From NCBI GenBank assembly GCA_016935485.1, contig JAFGQW010000107.1, forward strand, positions 1 to 34,179: 34,179 bases of DNA, given 5' to 3'. Origin of the DNA: Planctomycetota bacterium (lineage in GTDB: Bacteria > Planctomycetota > JAFGQW01). Each line of letters starts with the position of its first letter. The first letter of the stretch is position 1. Below, piece by piece: positions 22,653-31,973 of the stretch. Both the position numbers and the translations under genes were made by a program. Under the pieces are notes generated by a model that saw nothing but the letters and a program-made list of their open reading frames with translations, did no database searches and was not told the DNA's origin.

Positions 22653-25600
22653 ATGGCGCTCAAAGGGGATCTGACCAACGTCAACCTGGGGGACATATTC
22701 CAGACTCTCGCCATGAACCTCCAGGAGGGCGTCCTCATTCTCACGCACGAGACCCGGGTCAAGAAGATCTACTTCAAGGACGGCAAGATCGCGCTGTTGG
22801 GATCCCGCAACCGGCGCGGCTTCCGCCTCGGCGACCGGCTCATCTCGCTCGGCCGCCTTTCTCCCGGGGACTTGAACGTGGCGCTGCTCCAGCACGAAGC
22901 CAGCGGTGTCCCGCTGGGCGAGATGCTCGTGGAGATGAACCTGGTGTCCCGCAAGGACATCGACGAGACCCTTCAGTTCCAGGCGGAGGAGGAGATCTAC
23001 GAGCTCTTCACCTGGAAAGACGCGCATTTCGAGTTCATCGAGGGGCCGCCGCGCGAGCGCTCGAGCGACAACCGCGAGATCGCGGAGATCTTCTTCAACG
23101 TCTCCAACGTCATCATGGAGGCGGCCCGCCGCATGGACGAGTGGGAGGTCATCCGCCAGGACATTCCCGACCTCCACCAGATCTTCGTGCTGGACCGTCC
23201 CCCGGGACCGGCGGAGCAAGCCGGGATCGACTGGCTCGAGCGCAAGGTCCTCGGGCTCATCGACGGGCGCCGCTCGGTCATCGATCTGAGCGACGAGACG
23301 GCCTACTCCACCTTCGATCTCGCGAAGATCCTGTGCGAGCTCCTCAAGGCCGGCCATATTCGCCCCGCCACCACCGCGGAGCTGGACGCCTCGCTTCACA
23401 GCCTGGTCAAGGACAAGGAGTACGGGCGGGCCCTCAAGGTCATCGGCAAGCTGATCGAGCTCAGCGACGACAAGGTCCCCTACCTCCGGCGGGCGGCGGA
23501 GCTGAGCCACCGCACCGGGCGCTTCGAGGACGCTTCCCGCTTCTACGTCGAGCTGGCGCGGGACAGCGAGCACAGCGGCGATCTGACCACGGCCGAGAAG
23601 TGCCTCAAGACTGCCATCAAGCTCGATCTCCGCAACGAACGCATCCACGACAGTTTGCTGCGCATCCTTGCCGCGCGCGGCGACTGGGACGCCTACGTGG
23701 AGCACAGCCTCAAAGCGGCCGATCTCGCCGCCAAGTCCGGCGCGTTCGAGCACGCGCGCGAGATTCTCGAGCGCGCCGCCACGGAACGGCCCGACGATCT
23801 CCAGCTCATCTCGCAGCTCGCCAACGTCTACATCAAACTCAACCGCAAGGACGAGGCGGTGGCGCGGCTCCAAGACATGCTGGCCCACTTCCACCCCAAG
23901 CGCGACCGGCGCAAGATCGAGATCATCGCGGAGAAGATCATCAAGCTCGGCTACCGCGACGCCCATCTCGTGAAGCTCCTGCAGAAGGCCCGGCAGTCGC
24001 GCCGCTCCAGTGCCAAGCGCCGGCTCGCGGTGGCGGCCTCGCTCATTCCGGCGCTCCTGCTCTCGAGCTACCTGTACGACGGCTACCAGCGCCAGCGGCG
24101 GGCCAACCAGCTGCTGGCCCAGGCTCAGCAGGCGCTCGAGTCGGGCGACCTGTGGCGCGCCAAGAGCGTGCTCGAGACTCTCAAGGCCCGGGACCCCGAG
24201 CAGCGCTATCGCCCGGAATGGCCCCTGCTCGAGCAGCGGATCCGCGAGGCGGTCAACCGTCAGCTCGAAGCCGCCGACGCCGCCAAGCGCAAGGAGAACG
24301 AGCACCTCTTCCAGGCCGCCGCCACCCGGCTCGAGAACCGTGACTTCGCGGGGGCGATCACGCAGTATCTCAAGCTGGCGGAGAAGAACGCCGTGGGCGA
24401 ATGGCGCAAGACCGTCGAGTCCCGCCTCGACGCGCTCAAGGACCGGCTCTTTGCCGAGCTCGACCGGCTGGAGAAGGCGCAAACCGCCGTCAGCCAGCGC
24501 GCCGCCGAGCTGGGCAACGAACCGGCGCTCGTCGCCGAGTACGACCGCGTGCTGGCCGATCCCGCCAAGGAGCGCGTGATGGAGCTCAGCCTCAAGCTCC
24601 ACACGTACAAGGGACCGCCCGACCTGCTCGGCCGGATCCAGGACCTCAAGCGTCCCGTGCAGAAGATCCTGGCGCTGTTCGAGGAAGTCCACAGCGAGCG
24701 GCAGATGCGCGACGAGGTCGTGCGCCGCCACGAGCTGATCGTCTACGTCAACGAGCAGTACGTGGCCGCCCTCGAGGCCTTCCGGCAGGGCCGGCTCGAG
24801 GAGGTCCAGGAGCGGCTCGAGCGGATCGTGAACTCCTCCTACCGCGACCGGCCGATCGAGGACATCCGGAAGTTCCAGGAGGAGGTCAACCAGATCATCG
24901 AGCTCCAGAGGAAGACGCGCCGTCCCCAGGAGATCGACCGCCTGGAGCCGGTCTTCCAGCGGGTGCGCCACACGCTCACGCAGTATCCGCAGCTGACGGC
25001 CTCGATGCGGCTTCCCCTGCAGATCCGGACGACCCCGCCGGGCGCCGAGGTGTACCTGGGCACCGAGCGGCTGGGAATCACCGACCCGGCGCTCAACATC
25101 ACCTACGAGCGTGGCTCTCCCGAGACGATCGAGATCCGGCTGGACGGCTTCGCGCCGCTCCGGCGATCCCTCAAGGACAACCAGGAGTGGCTCTGGGAGA
25201 TGGTGCTCGTCCGCGAGGTGAAGCGGTGCTGGAGTCTCGGCGGACCGCCGGGCGCCTCGCCGACCTACGATGGGCGCTACGTCTTCGTGCCCGGGCGCGA
25301 CGGCGTGGTCTACGTGATCGACCCGCGCCGCGAGGAGTTCGTCTTCCAGCTCAAGACGCAGAGCATCGGCGGGTGCCTGGCCGAGGTGACGTGCGCGGAT
25401 ACCGAGCTCTACTTCCCGGTCCAGGAGGGCGTCCTGCACGCCTACGACCGCGGCAACTGGAAGGCGCTCTGGTCCGCGCCGCTCGGCTCCCCGATCTACG
25501 CCGCAGCCGCCGTGGCCGACCAGACCGTGATCGTGGCCACGAAAGCCGGCGCGGTCACGGCCCTGACGCGCGGCCGCGGCGAGGAGATCTGGACCTTCCG

Positions 25601-26174
25601 GGCCGGCGATCAGATCCGCGCGCGGCCCGTCGTTCACCGCGACCGCGTCTACGTGGCCGGGTACGACCGCCAGCTCCGTGCGCTCGAGCGGCGCACGGGC
25701 AACCTGCGCTGGAGCTACGATGCCCGGGAAGTGATCGACGCCGCGCCCGCCGTCGGCGTGAACGGCATGGTCTTCGTCGTCGACAGCTGCCGGAACCTGC
25801 ACGCGATCGATTCGCAGACCGGCGCCCTGATCTGGAAGGCCCAGGTCGGCGGCTCCACGGCGCCGCCCGTGATCCACGAGGACTCGGTGCTGGTCGCCTC
25901 GACCGACAAGGTGGTCCGGCGCCTGCGCGCCGTCGACGGCACCCAGATCGGCAGCTACCAGACGGAAGGCACCCTGGCGTCGGCCCCGGTGGTGGCGGAC
26001 GGCAAGCTCTACCAGGGCGCCAAGGACGGCTTCCTGTGGGTCTTCGAGCTCACCACCGGCAAGCGGCTGTGGCGCTTCGAGACCGGCGGTCCGATCCTGA
26101 CCTCGCCGGTGATCGTCGACGAGCACGTGCTCGTCGTCTCCAGCGACAAGCAGGTCTACCTCTTCCAGAAGTAA
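22653..26174 (+). CDS. DUF4388 - TPR - TM - PEGA - PQQ beta-propeller protein
   Basis: 1173 residues; ATG 22653 with GAAGAGA before it. Residues 1-~130 are a DUF4388 domain (MALKGDLTNVNLGDIFQTLA, then LTHETRVKKIYFKDGKIALL). About 240-450 are TPRs with Lys-rich helices (EYGRALKVIGKLIEL, DLTTAEKCLKTAIKLDL). One membrane helix at about 457-476 (RLAVAASLIPALLLSSYLYD) separates this from a long charged helical part (about 480-780). A PEGA domain follows (LQIRTTPPGAEVYLGTERLG, about 788-855) and then a PQQ-type propeller to the end (VYVIDPRREEFVFQLKTQ, LRWSYDAREVIDAAPAVGVN). Topology: DUF4388 and TPR inside, PEGA and propeller outside. Such DUF4388/PQQ proteins are uncharacterised. Confidence 0.85.
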   Translation: MALKGDLTNVNLGDIFQTLAMNLQEGVLILTHETRVKKIYFKDGKIALLGSRNRRGFRLGDRLISLGRLSPGDLNVALLQHEASGVPLGEMLVEMNLVSRKDIDETLQFQAEEEIYELFTWKDAHFEFIEGPPRERSSDNREIAEIFFNVSNVIMEAARRMDEWEVIRQDIPDLHQIFVLDRPPGPAEQAGIDWLERKVLGLIDGRRSVIDLSDETAYSTFDLAKILCELLKAGHIRPATTAELDASLHSLVKDKEYGRALKVIGKLIELSDDKVPYLRRAAELSHRTGRFEDASRFYVELARDSEHSGDLTTAEKCLKTAIKLDLRNERIHDSLLRILAARGDWDAYVEHSLKAADLAAKSGAFEHAREILERAATERPDDLQLISQLANVYIKLNRKDEAVARLQDMLAHFHPKRDRRKIEIIAEKIIKLGYRDAHLVKLLQKARQSRRSSAKRRLAVAASLIPALLLSSYLYDGYQRQRRANQLLAQAQQALESGDLWRAKSVLETLKARDPEQRYRPEWPLLEQRIREAVNRQLEAADAAKRKENEHLFQAAATRLENRDFAGAITQYLKLAEKNAVGEWRKTVESRLDALKDRLFAELDRLEKAQTAVSQRAAELGNEPALVAEYDRVLADPAKERVMELSLKLHTYKGPPDLLGRIQDLKRPVQKILALFEEVHSERQMRDEVVRRHELIVYVNEQYVAALEAFRQGRLEEVQERLERIVNSSYRDRPIEDIRKFQEEVNQIIELQRKTRRPQEIDRLEPVFQRVRHTLTQYPQLTASMRLPLQIRTTPPGAEVYLGTERLGITDPALNITYERGSPETIEIRLDGFAPLRRSLKDNQEWLWEMVLVREVKRCWSLGGPPGASPTYDGRYVFVPGRDGVVYVIDPRREEFVFQLKTQSIGGCLAEVTCADTELYFPVQEGVLHAYDRGNWKALWSAPLGSPIYAAAAVADQTVIVATKAGAVTALTRGRGEEIWTFRAGDQIRARPVVHRDRVYVAGYDRQLRALERRTGNLRWSYDAREVIDAAPAVGVNGMVFVVDSCRNLHAIDSQTGALIWKAQVGGSTAPPVIHEDSVLVASTDKVVRRLRAVDGTQIGSYQTEGTLASAPVVADGKLYQGAKDGFLWVFELTTGKRLWRFETGGPILTSPVIVDEHVLVVSSDKQVYLFQK

Positions 26175-26222
26175 GCGCCCGCGCCCGGCGCCTCCGCGTC
26201 CCCGCCATCGATCCGCCGCCGG

Positions 26223-27410
26223 CTACGGCCCCGGCGCGCGGGTGCGCCGGTCCTCCTCCACGCCCGTGATTGGCAGCCGGGGGCCGGTCGCCACGTAGTG
26301 GGCCGGGTCGAGCTCGTAGACGTCGAGGAAGTCGGTGGCCTTGCACCGGGCGCACTCCGCGCCGAAGGCACCGGCGACGAGCGAACGGCGGAGCTGTTCG
26401 TACCTCGGCCCGGTGAGGATCTGGGCGAAGGTCCGGCGCGTGAGATTCCCCAGGGCCGGAGCGGCGAGCATGTACGGAGAGCAGCACGGATGCACGTCGC
26501 CCGTGGGGCCGATGACCAGGAACCCCCAGGGTGCGTCGCAGTGCGGCGTCGCGTCCGCCCGCGGCCCCGGTCGCGCTTGCACGCCCGGCGTACGGTAGCC
26601 GCGGGCGCGCCGCTCGGCGTTGGTCTCGGGCAGCTGTTCGATGGCCAGACCCCGCGCCGCCATCCGCGCGCGCGTTTTCAGGATCATCTCGTCCATGAGT
26701 TCCGGTGCGCGGGTGGGAAGCTCGCCGTCCATGCCCTGGCGAGCGAGCAGGAACGGCAGCCGGAAATCGATCATCTCGGCGCCGAGCTCGTGCGCGAGAT
26801 CGACCATGGCCGGCATCTCGTGGAGATTGGTGCGCAGCATCACGAAGTTGAACTTGAGGACGGGCTTGCGCGCGCCGAGCTGGACCTTCAGGTCGCGCAG
26901 GCGCTCCAGGTTCCGGATGACGCGGGCGAAGTGAGCGCCCCGCACCCGGCGATACGTCTCCGGCGTGGCGGCGTCGGTGCTCACCGAGAGGCGATCGAAC
27001 TGGACGGCGATCAACTTCCGCGCGCGCCGCTCCGTCAGCAGCAGCGCGTTGGAGATCATCTGGAGAAACGGCACGCCCGCCGCGCGCGCGATCGCGATCG
27101 CTTCCTCGAGCACCGGCGACATCCACGGTTCCGCGAGCGCGGCGAAGTTGACGTCGCCGGCGTACGGGAAGACCTGGTCGGCCACGATCCCGAGGGTGGC
27201 GCGGGTCATGACCCGCGGATGGACCACGTCGCGGATGAGGTGGACGCTGCACTCCTTGCACTGGAGGTTGCACAGATTGGTGGTGTCGAGCTGGAGGTGG
27301 AACAGGCGACGGCCGACCGCCGGCAGTCCGCGCTGCCGGCGGAGCTCTGCCGTCTGGTGGATCAGCTCCTCGAGACGCCTTTCCGCCGCGTCCGGCGCCA
27401 GTTCCTTCAT
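26223..27410 (-). CDS. Radical SAM enzyme with SPASM-like C-terminus
   Basis: 395 residues from ATG 27410 (AGGAGG about 13 bases before). The [4Fe-4S] SAM motif is TNLCNLQCKECSVH (C47, C51, C54; CxxxCxxC). Residues in the middle follow the radical SAM barrel (GDVNFAALAEPWMSPVLEEA, LSVSTDAATPETYRRVRG). The C-terminus has PHCDAPWGFLVIGPTGDVHP, CCSPY and CARC, a SPASM/twitch-type auxiliary cluster region found in enzymes that modify peptides or other substrates. No precursor peptide gene is obvious next to it. Starts after a run of shadow; the four genes to 31761 share this orientation. Confidence 0.85.
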   Translation of the reverse strand: MKELAPDAAERRLEELIHQTAELRRQRGLPAVGRRLFHLQLDTTNLCNLQCKECSVHLIRDVVHPRVMTRATLGIVADQVFPYAGDVNFAALAEPWMSPVLEEAIAIARAAGVPFLQMISNALLLTERRARKLIAVQFDRLSVSTDAATPETYRRVRGAHFARVIRNLERLRDLKVQLGARKPVLKFNFVMLRTNLHEMPAMVDLAHELGAEMIDFRLPFLLARQGMDGELPTRAPELMDEMILKTRARMAARGLAIEQLPETNAERRARGYRTPGVQARPGPRADATPHCDAPWGFLVIGPTGDVHPCCSPYMLAAPALGNLTRRTFAQILTGPRYEQLRRSLVAGAFGAECARCKATDFLDVYELDPAHYVATGPRLPITGVEEDRRTRAPGP

Positions 27411-27579
27411 CCGGTCGTGCGGTCCTCCTTGGCCGGACGCGGCGCGCCCGGCCGGTGCGGGAGGCACGCGCCTTCCCCGCCATCGTGCCGGCCGCGGGGC
27501 CGCCGCACACACCGGCGGGGCGCGCCGGCCAAGCCTGCGCCACAACCGCTCTCGCCGGGCGCGCCGCCGTTCGCGCGCG

Positions 27580-28404
27580 CTACTCGCGTGCCTTTCCGGT
27601 CATCGGCACGAAGCGCACCGCCGAGAACTGCTCGGAGCGGTTTGCCCCATCCGCCGTGCGCGTGATGCGGGTCAGATACTGCACCCCCTCCGGCGAGCCC
27701 AGGGGGAGCACCAGCCGCCCGCCCACCTTGAGCTGCTCGACCAGCGGTCCCGGCACGTGATCCACCGCTGCGGTGATGATCACCGCGTCGAACGGGGCAG
27801 CCTCGGCCCAGCCCGCGTAGCCGTCTCCCACCCGGAAGCGGATGTTGCGGTATCCCTCGGCCTCGAGGACCGCCTGCGCCCGGCGCGCGAGCGACTCGAT
27901 GATCTCGATCGTGTAGACCCCGGCGGCAAGCTCGGCAAGGACCGCGGCCTGATAGCCGCTCCCCGTGCCCACCTCGAGCACCTTGCCGTCCGGCGCGAGC
28001 TCCAGCAACTCCGTCATCCGCGCCACCACCCACGGCTGCGAGATCGTTTGTCCCGCGCCGATCGGAAGGGCCTCGTCGGCATAGGCGCTGTGTCGGATCG
28101 ACTCCGGCACGAACACGTGGCGGCGCACCTTGGCCAGCGCGGCAAGGACCCGCGCATCGCGGATGGATCCGCCCCAGCTCGCCACGAGCCGGCGACGGCG
28201 GTTGACCACATCTGACGGGTCGGACACGACCCGCGCCGACTCCAAGCCCTTCGGATCGACAGGCTGGATCACTGGCGGCTCCCGATCTGGATCCCCGGCG
28301 TTCCCGGGGGCATCGCGCCCCCCGCATGCGGCCAGGCCGACCGCCAGCAGGGCCGCAACGACCCTCGCCGCCCGGAAATCCCCGGTTCTCTGGCTTCGGC
28401 TCAT
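27580..28404 (-). CDS. pcm: Protein-L-isoaspartate O-methyltransferase with lipoprotein signal
   Basis: 274 residues from ATG 28404 with GAGGG nine bases before. The N-terminus RVVAALLAVGLAACGG is a lipoprotein signal with Cys27. The rest is a class I methyltransferase: GQTISQPWVVARMTELL, motif I LEVGTGSGYQAAVLAEL, GAVYTIEIIESL-like motif, GDGYAGW, AAVDHVPGPLVEQL and GGRLVLPLGS, all matching PCMT. It would repair L-isoaspartyl residues in aged proteins by SAM-dependent methylation. An exported form is odd because the periplasm has no SAM supply; exported PCMT homologues do exist in other bacteria. Followed by SurA-like and protease genes. Confidence 0.88.
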   Translation of the reverse strand: MSRSQRTGDFRAARVVAALLAVGLAACGGRDAPGNAGDPDREPPVIQPVDPKGLESARVVSDPSDVVNRRRRLVASWGGSIRDARVLAALAKVRRHVFVPESIRHSAYADEALPIGAGQTISQPWVVARMTELLELAPDGKVLEVGTGSGYQAAVLAELAAGVYTIEIIESLARRAQAVLEAEGYRNIRFRVGDGYAGWAEAAPFDAVIITAAVDHVPGPLVEQLKVGGRLVLPLGSPEGVQYLTRITRTADGANRSEQFSAVRFVPMTGKARE

Positions 28405-28796
28405 CGGTCCATCCCTCGCCCGAGACCCGCCCTGCCTGACCGCTGCGTCGCGCTTCACCCCGCATCCGTCGGGAGCCATCATAACAGCCACCACGGCCGC
28501 CGCCAGGGCACCACGCCAAAAGTACGGTGTGCGCCCCCCGGGGTTCGCGAGGCCGCAGGGCGTGAACGGCCGGCGGATGCGGCGCCGCCCGGCGTCCTGC
28601 CGCCCGGCAACGCGGCGCCTGCAACCCGCCGCCGGCGAAACGAAACGCCCGGGCCCGAGCGACGAGGCTCGAGCCCGGCGCGCGAACCGGGCGGCATGCG
28701 GCCTGACGGCGCGGGCCGACTTCGTCCGCGTCCTGCTTCCGCGGCGCAAGCGGACCGCGGATCGCTGACGGCGGCGGACCGCAGGCCATGCCTGCG
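28405..28796. other. 392-base intergenic region with a dispersed repeat
   Basis: Lies between the pcm start and the PpiC stop on the same strand. It contains one copy of a repeat (28698-28780). TATGAT on the minus strand at 28478-28483 is a weak -10 candidate for pcm. The rest is unexplained. Confidence 0.5.
28698..28780. repeat. Dispersed intergenic repeat, copy 1
   Basis: Aligns without gaps to 32718-32790. Shared blocks include GCGGGCCGAC, CCGCGT and CTTCCGC. GCGGGC and GTCCGC around CGACTTC form a hairpin with one G-U pair; in the other copy this is a perfect GCGGGC/GCCCGC stem, which is compensatory-style conservation. Confidence 0.6.
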
Positions 28797-30947
28797 CTAC
28801 GGGAAAATCTCCTCGAGGTAACTCTCCAGCCGGAACTTCCCGTAGACGTTGTCCGCCAGCCATTTCTCCTGGCGCTCTTCCAGCCAGGCCTCGCGCACGC
28901 GCTCCCTCATCCCTTCGGAGTTCCAGCCGTACTTGGTCAGGTCCGGCTCGGCCCTGCGCCGCACCTGGAGGATGTGGTAGCCGAGCCGGGTGCGCGCCGG
29001 CTCGCTCGAGATCTCCCCGGCTTGCAGCGCGAACGCCGCCTTGCACAGGTCGAGGTCGTAGCGGCTCACCAGGGTGAACAGGCCGAGATCCCCGTCCTTG
29101 TCCGCGGTCGCGGGGTCGTCGGAGTACTTCGCCGCCATGGCGCCGAAGTCCGCGCCGGTGCGGATCATGGCCAGCACCTGCTCGGCCCGAGCGCGCGCGG
29201 CTTCCCAGTCGATGCGGCCGGTCTTCTCGTCGCGGCACTGCAGCAGGATGTGGTTGGCCTCGACCGTGGCCACGCCGAAGTTCAGGATGTTGTCCTGGTA
29301 GTACTGCTCGAGCGTCGCCTCGTCGACTTGCGAGCCGATGATCTGGTCGACGCCGTTGCCGACCCAGAAGCGGCGCATCTCCTCGGGCACGGTCTTGCCC
29401 AGGATCTGGCAGATCATCTCCCACGGAAAGATGGTGCCGTCGTACTTGGCCCGCTCCGCGGCGATCCGCTCCTGCACCTGCTGCTCGCTGACCGTGATCA
29501 CGCCCCACGGCGCGGCGGCCTCCGCGCCGGCGGGGGTGCCCGGAATCCGGCCGGCGAAGGCGTTCTTGACCGCGAGGAATCGCGCCAGGTTCTCCAGGGC
29601 GTCCTCGAACTGCGCCAGCTTCATGCTCCCGAAGGACAGCGCCAGCACCGAGGGCCGGTCGATGTCGGTCCGCATCGTGACCTGAACGGGCGGCAGCATC
29701 ACGAAATCGGCCTCGCCCTGGCGCGACAGGAGGAGCTGCGGCGTCAGCGTGTGGCCGCTGGTGGCCAGGTCGCGGAGCACCTCGATGAGGCGCGCCCGAA
29801 ACGGCGGCTGCCAGCTCGGGCAGATGGTGGGCGGCACGGTGTATACGGCGCCGTCCCCCTCCGCCGGCCGGATCTGGCCGGCGTCGACATCCACGGTGTA
29901 GGGCGACGTCGGGTCCGCCTGGAGCAGCGCGTTGACGGCATCGGTCAACTTGGCCCGTTCCGGCGGAGCGCCCTTGCGGGGCGTCCGCGACACCTCGACC
30001 ATCGGGAGGACCATCCGGGGCGCCTGCTCCTCGGGCGCAAACGCGAGCAGGCGCTCCTCGATCTCGGCGCGTCCCTCGACGACGGTCCGCAGGAGCTCCT
30101 CGACGTCCATCTCGCTCGTCTGAGCGGCGCCGCCGACCACCCGCGTCAGGGAGACCTTGACGGCGGGGATGATGAAGCGGGGCCAGCCCCCGTCGGCCGG
30201 CGTGAAGACCAGCACCTCCGCGCCGGACTTGCCCGGCGACCGGGCGAGCGTGTAGGGCCGCGCGCGCACTGCCGCCTCGCGCACCGCGTGGAGCACATCG
30301 GCCAGTCCCCAGGTGCTCTCGACCCGGGCGAAGCAGCCCGCCGGGAGGTTCTCCTGCTTGAGCTCGATCTGGTAGTGCGGGCGGACGCTGCCGGCCCAGA
30401 TCTGGAGCAGGAACTGGTTCGGGGGGCCGGCGTCCTTGATGTTCTGGTCGGCCTTGGCGATCTTGTGGATGGCCGCCTTGGTCCGGAGCGACCGCTCGAA
30501 GCGGTCCCAGCCCATCCGGCTGTTCTCGAGCAGCACCTGGAGCGGCAGATCCGACCCGGACTGCGCCTTGTGGTGGCGCACTTCCTCGACCAGTTCCTCC
30601 TCGGAGACCTCGACGCCGCGCTTGATCGCCTCCATCTCCATGAGCGCCTGGTTGGCGAGCAAGGGCACCAGCGGCGCCCCGTACTTCAGCATCACCTCGT
30701 CGAGCAATGCGTCCAGGGTGATCACCTGGCCGTCGACCCGGCCGGCGGGCTTCTGAAGCATCTCCGCCGGGGGCAGATCGACGCCCACCACGCCGCGCGC
30801 CGCCTCGATCTCCTTGCGGACCTCGGCGACGGGCGGGAGCTTCGGGGGTTTGTGGGCCTGGGGCTGGGCGGGATGGATCTCGACCTGCGCTCGAGCCCCG
30901 ACCGTCAGCGCCGCGAGCAGGCCGGCCACAAGAAGGACGATTCGCAT
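28797..30947 (-). CDS. SurA-like PpiC-type peptidyl-prolyl isomerase
   Basis: 716 residues from ATG 30947 (GGGAG about 10 bases before), stop TAG. A signal peptide RIVLLVAGLLAALTVGARAQ ends near residue 20. About 68-130 is a SurA-N-like helical part (GQVITLDALLDEVMLKYG, ANQALMEMEAIKRGVEVSEE). The PPIase domain is about 563-662: EANHILLQ, GADFGAMAAKYSDDPAT, KDGDLGLFTL, AFALQAGEISSE, LGYHILQVRR, a parvulin pattern. The middle (about 200-530) is not a second PPIase, an unusually long insert. It probably assists folding of outer-membrane or periplasmic proteins. The long middle region is specific to this protein as far as I can see. Confidence 0.85.
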   Translation of the reverse strand: MRIVLLVAGLLAALTVGARAQVEIHPAQPQAHKPPKLPPVAEVRKEIEAARGVVGVDLPPAEMLQKPAGRVDGQVITLDALLDEVMLKYGAPLVPLLANQALMEMEAIKRGVEVSEEELVEEVRHHKAQSGSDLPLQVLLENSRMGWDRFERSLRTKAAIHKIAKADQNIKDAGPPNQFLLQIWAGSVRPHYQIELKQENLPAGCFARVESTWGLADVLHAVREAAVRARPYTLARSPGKSGAEVLVFTPADGGWPRFIIPAVKVSLTRVVGGAAQTSEMDVEELLRTVVEGRAEIEERLLAFAPEEQAPRMVLPMVEVSRTPRKGAPPERAKLTDAVNALLQADPTSPYTVDVDAGQIRPAEGDGAVYTVPPTICPSWQPPFRARLIEVLRDLATSGHTLTPQLLLSRQGEADFVMLPPVQVTMRTDIDRPSVLALSFGSMKLAQFEDALENLARFLAVKNAFAGRIPGTPAGAEAAAPWGVITVSEQQVQERIAAERAKYDGTIFPWEMICQILGKTVPEEMRRFWVGNGVDQIIGSQVDEATLEQYYQDNILNFGVATVEANHILLQCRDEKTGRIDWEAARARAEQVLAMIRTGADFGAMAAKYSDDPATADKDGDLGLFTLVSRYDLDLCKAAFALQAGEISSEPARTRLGYHILQVRRRAEPDLTKYGWNSEGMRERVREAWLEERQEKWLADNVYGKFRLESYLEEIFP

Positions 30948-31092
30948 TGTACAAGCACTCCCAAAGAAAGCGATCCTCGGCGATCCTGCGGGCCGCCCGC
31001 AGGAATGGACTCCACTACGATCCGCACCGGCTTAGCACGCCTACCTGAGCGCGGTTGCGCGCGGAATTCCCGCGCCAATCCTGGCCGCCGGT

Positions 31093-31761
31093 TCACTCCG
31101 GCTCGGCCGGGAGCCCGCCCGTGGCGAGAAAGGCGAGCGGCGGCTCGAGGAACCGTCGGACGGCTTCTACGCGCACGTAGCGGCCGTCTCGAACGGCGCC
31201 GCTGCCGCTCGCCCGGTGGCCGTAGAGGATGCCCGCCAGGTCGCCCCGGCAGAACAGCCCGGCCCCGCTCATTCCCGCCGCAAGCGGCGCCTCCGTGATG
31301 ACAACGCCGGGGTCCGTCACCCGGGCCCGGACGATCTGCTCCTCCGCCTCCGGCACGGCGACGAGCAGCTCCACGGCCGCGCCGGAGGGCGGACATCGCG
31401 CCGCCCACGTCAGGCGCCGCGGCCGCGCGGCCACGGCATCGGGCCTCCAGAGGAGCGCCAGATCGGCCTGCCGATCGATGCGGAGCACCCGCGCCGGGCC
31501 CCACACCACCGCCCCGCTTTGCGAGGCCAGCGCCGCCAGCACGCGCGGCGGTTCCTCGACAAGATGCGCGGCGGTCAGGACGTAGGATCCGAAGCGGGGA
31601 TCCGAGAACACGAGGCAGCCGCTGCCCTGAATGCGCCCACAGTTCACCCGCGCCAGCGCCCACGACGGCGGCGGAACCGGCCCGGCCGGACAAACCGGCC
31701 GGGTTCCGCAGCCGCTCGCGACGGTTAGGGCGAGCAGCGCCCACGAACGCCATCCTTCCAT
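31093..31761 (-). CDS. Trypsin-like serine protease lipoprotein
   Basis: 222 residues from ATG 31761. Signal with lipobox LTVASGC (Cys18), so a lipoprotein. The catalytic triad reads LTAAHLV (H66), RQADLALL (D100) and AAGMSGAGLF (S165 in GxSG), in the correct order and spacing for the trypsin/HtrA-type fold. No PDZ domain is present, so this is a small protease without the usual substrate-binding domain. GSGCLVF before the His is the typical start of this fold. An upstream in-frame start at 31797 is possible. It is the last minus-strand gene before the FabZ gene. Confidence 0.82.
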   Translation of the reverse strand: MEGWRSWALLALTVASGCGTRPVCPAGPVPPPSWALARVNCGRIQGSGCLVFSDPRFGSYVLTAAHLVEEPPRVLAALASQSGAVVWGPARVLRIDRQADLALLWRPDAVAARPRRLTWAARCPPSGAAVELLVAVPEAEEQIVRARVTDPGVVITEAPLAAGMSGAGLFCRGDLAGILYGHRASGSGAVRDGRYVRVEAVRRFLEPPLAFLATGGLPAEPE

Positions 31762-31973
31762 GTAGAGCCGGATCCTCGAGCAGAAAAGGGCTATCATTAT
31801 TCCAGAGTCGGCCCTCCAGGTGAAGCCCCGCGTGGACTTGTCGGTGCGCCGCGCGGCGGGTTAGACTGCACCGCGAGGCGGCTCCCCGAGGCGCTTTCTG
31901 CGTGCCTGACCCGGCGGTCGGCTCGCTGGCCGAGGGAGCGCCGCCGGTTGCTCGTCGAAAGGCCTGCCCGGAC

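Noticed and set aside
21444-26126. A 1560-codon minus-strand reading frame opposite the DUF4388/PQQ gene
   Set aside because: It mirrors the codon structure of the real plus-strand gene (regular Leu/Glu/Asp-rich antisense), has no domain, and runs beyond the real gene into the HEAT gene. A high-GC antisense artefact.
27580-30954. An 1124-codon frame joining pcm to the sequence inside the PpiC gene
   Set aside because: The upstream part is an Arg/Gly/Pro-rich shadow of the PpiC gene; pcm has its own ATG 28404 with RBS and signal peptide.
28788-31298. An 836-codon plus-strand frame opposite the PpiC gene
   Set aside because: Antisense shadow with no recognisable domain; the minus-strand gene has a signal peptide and PpiC motifs.
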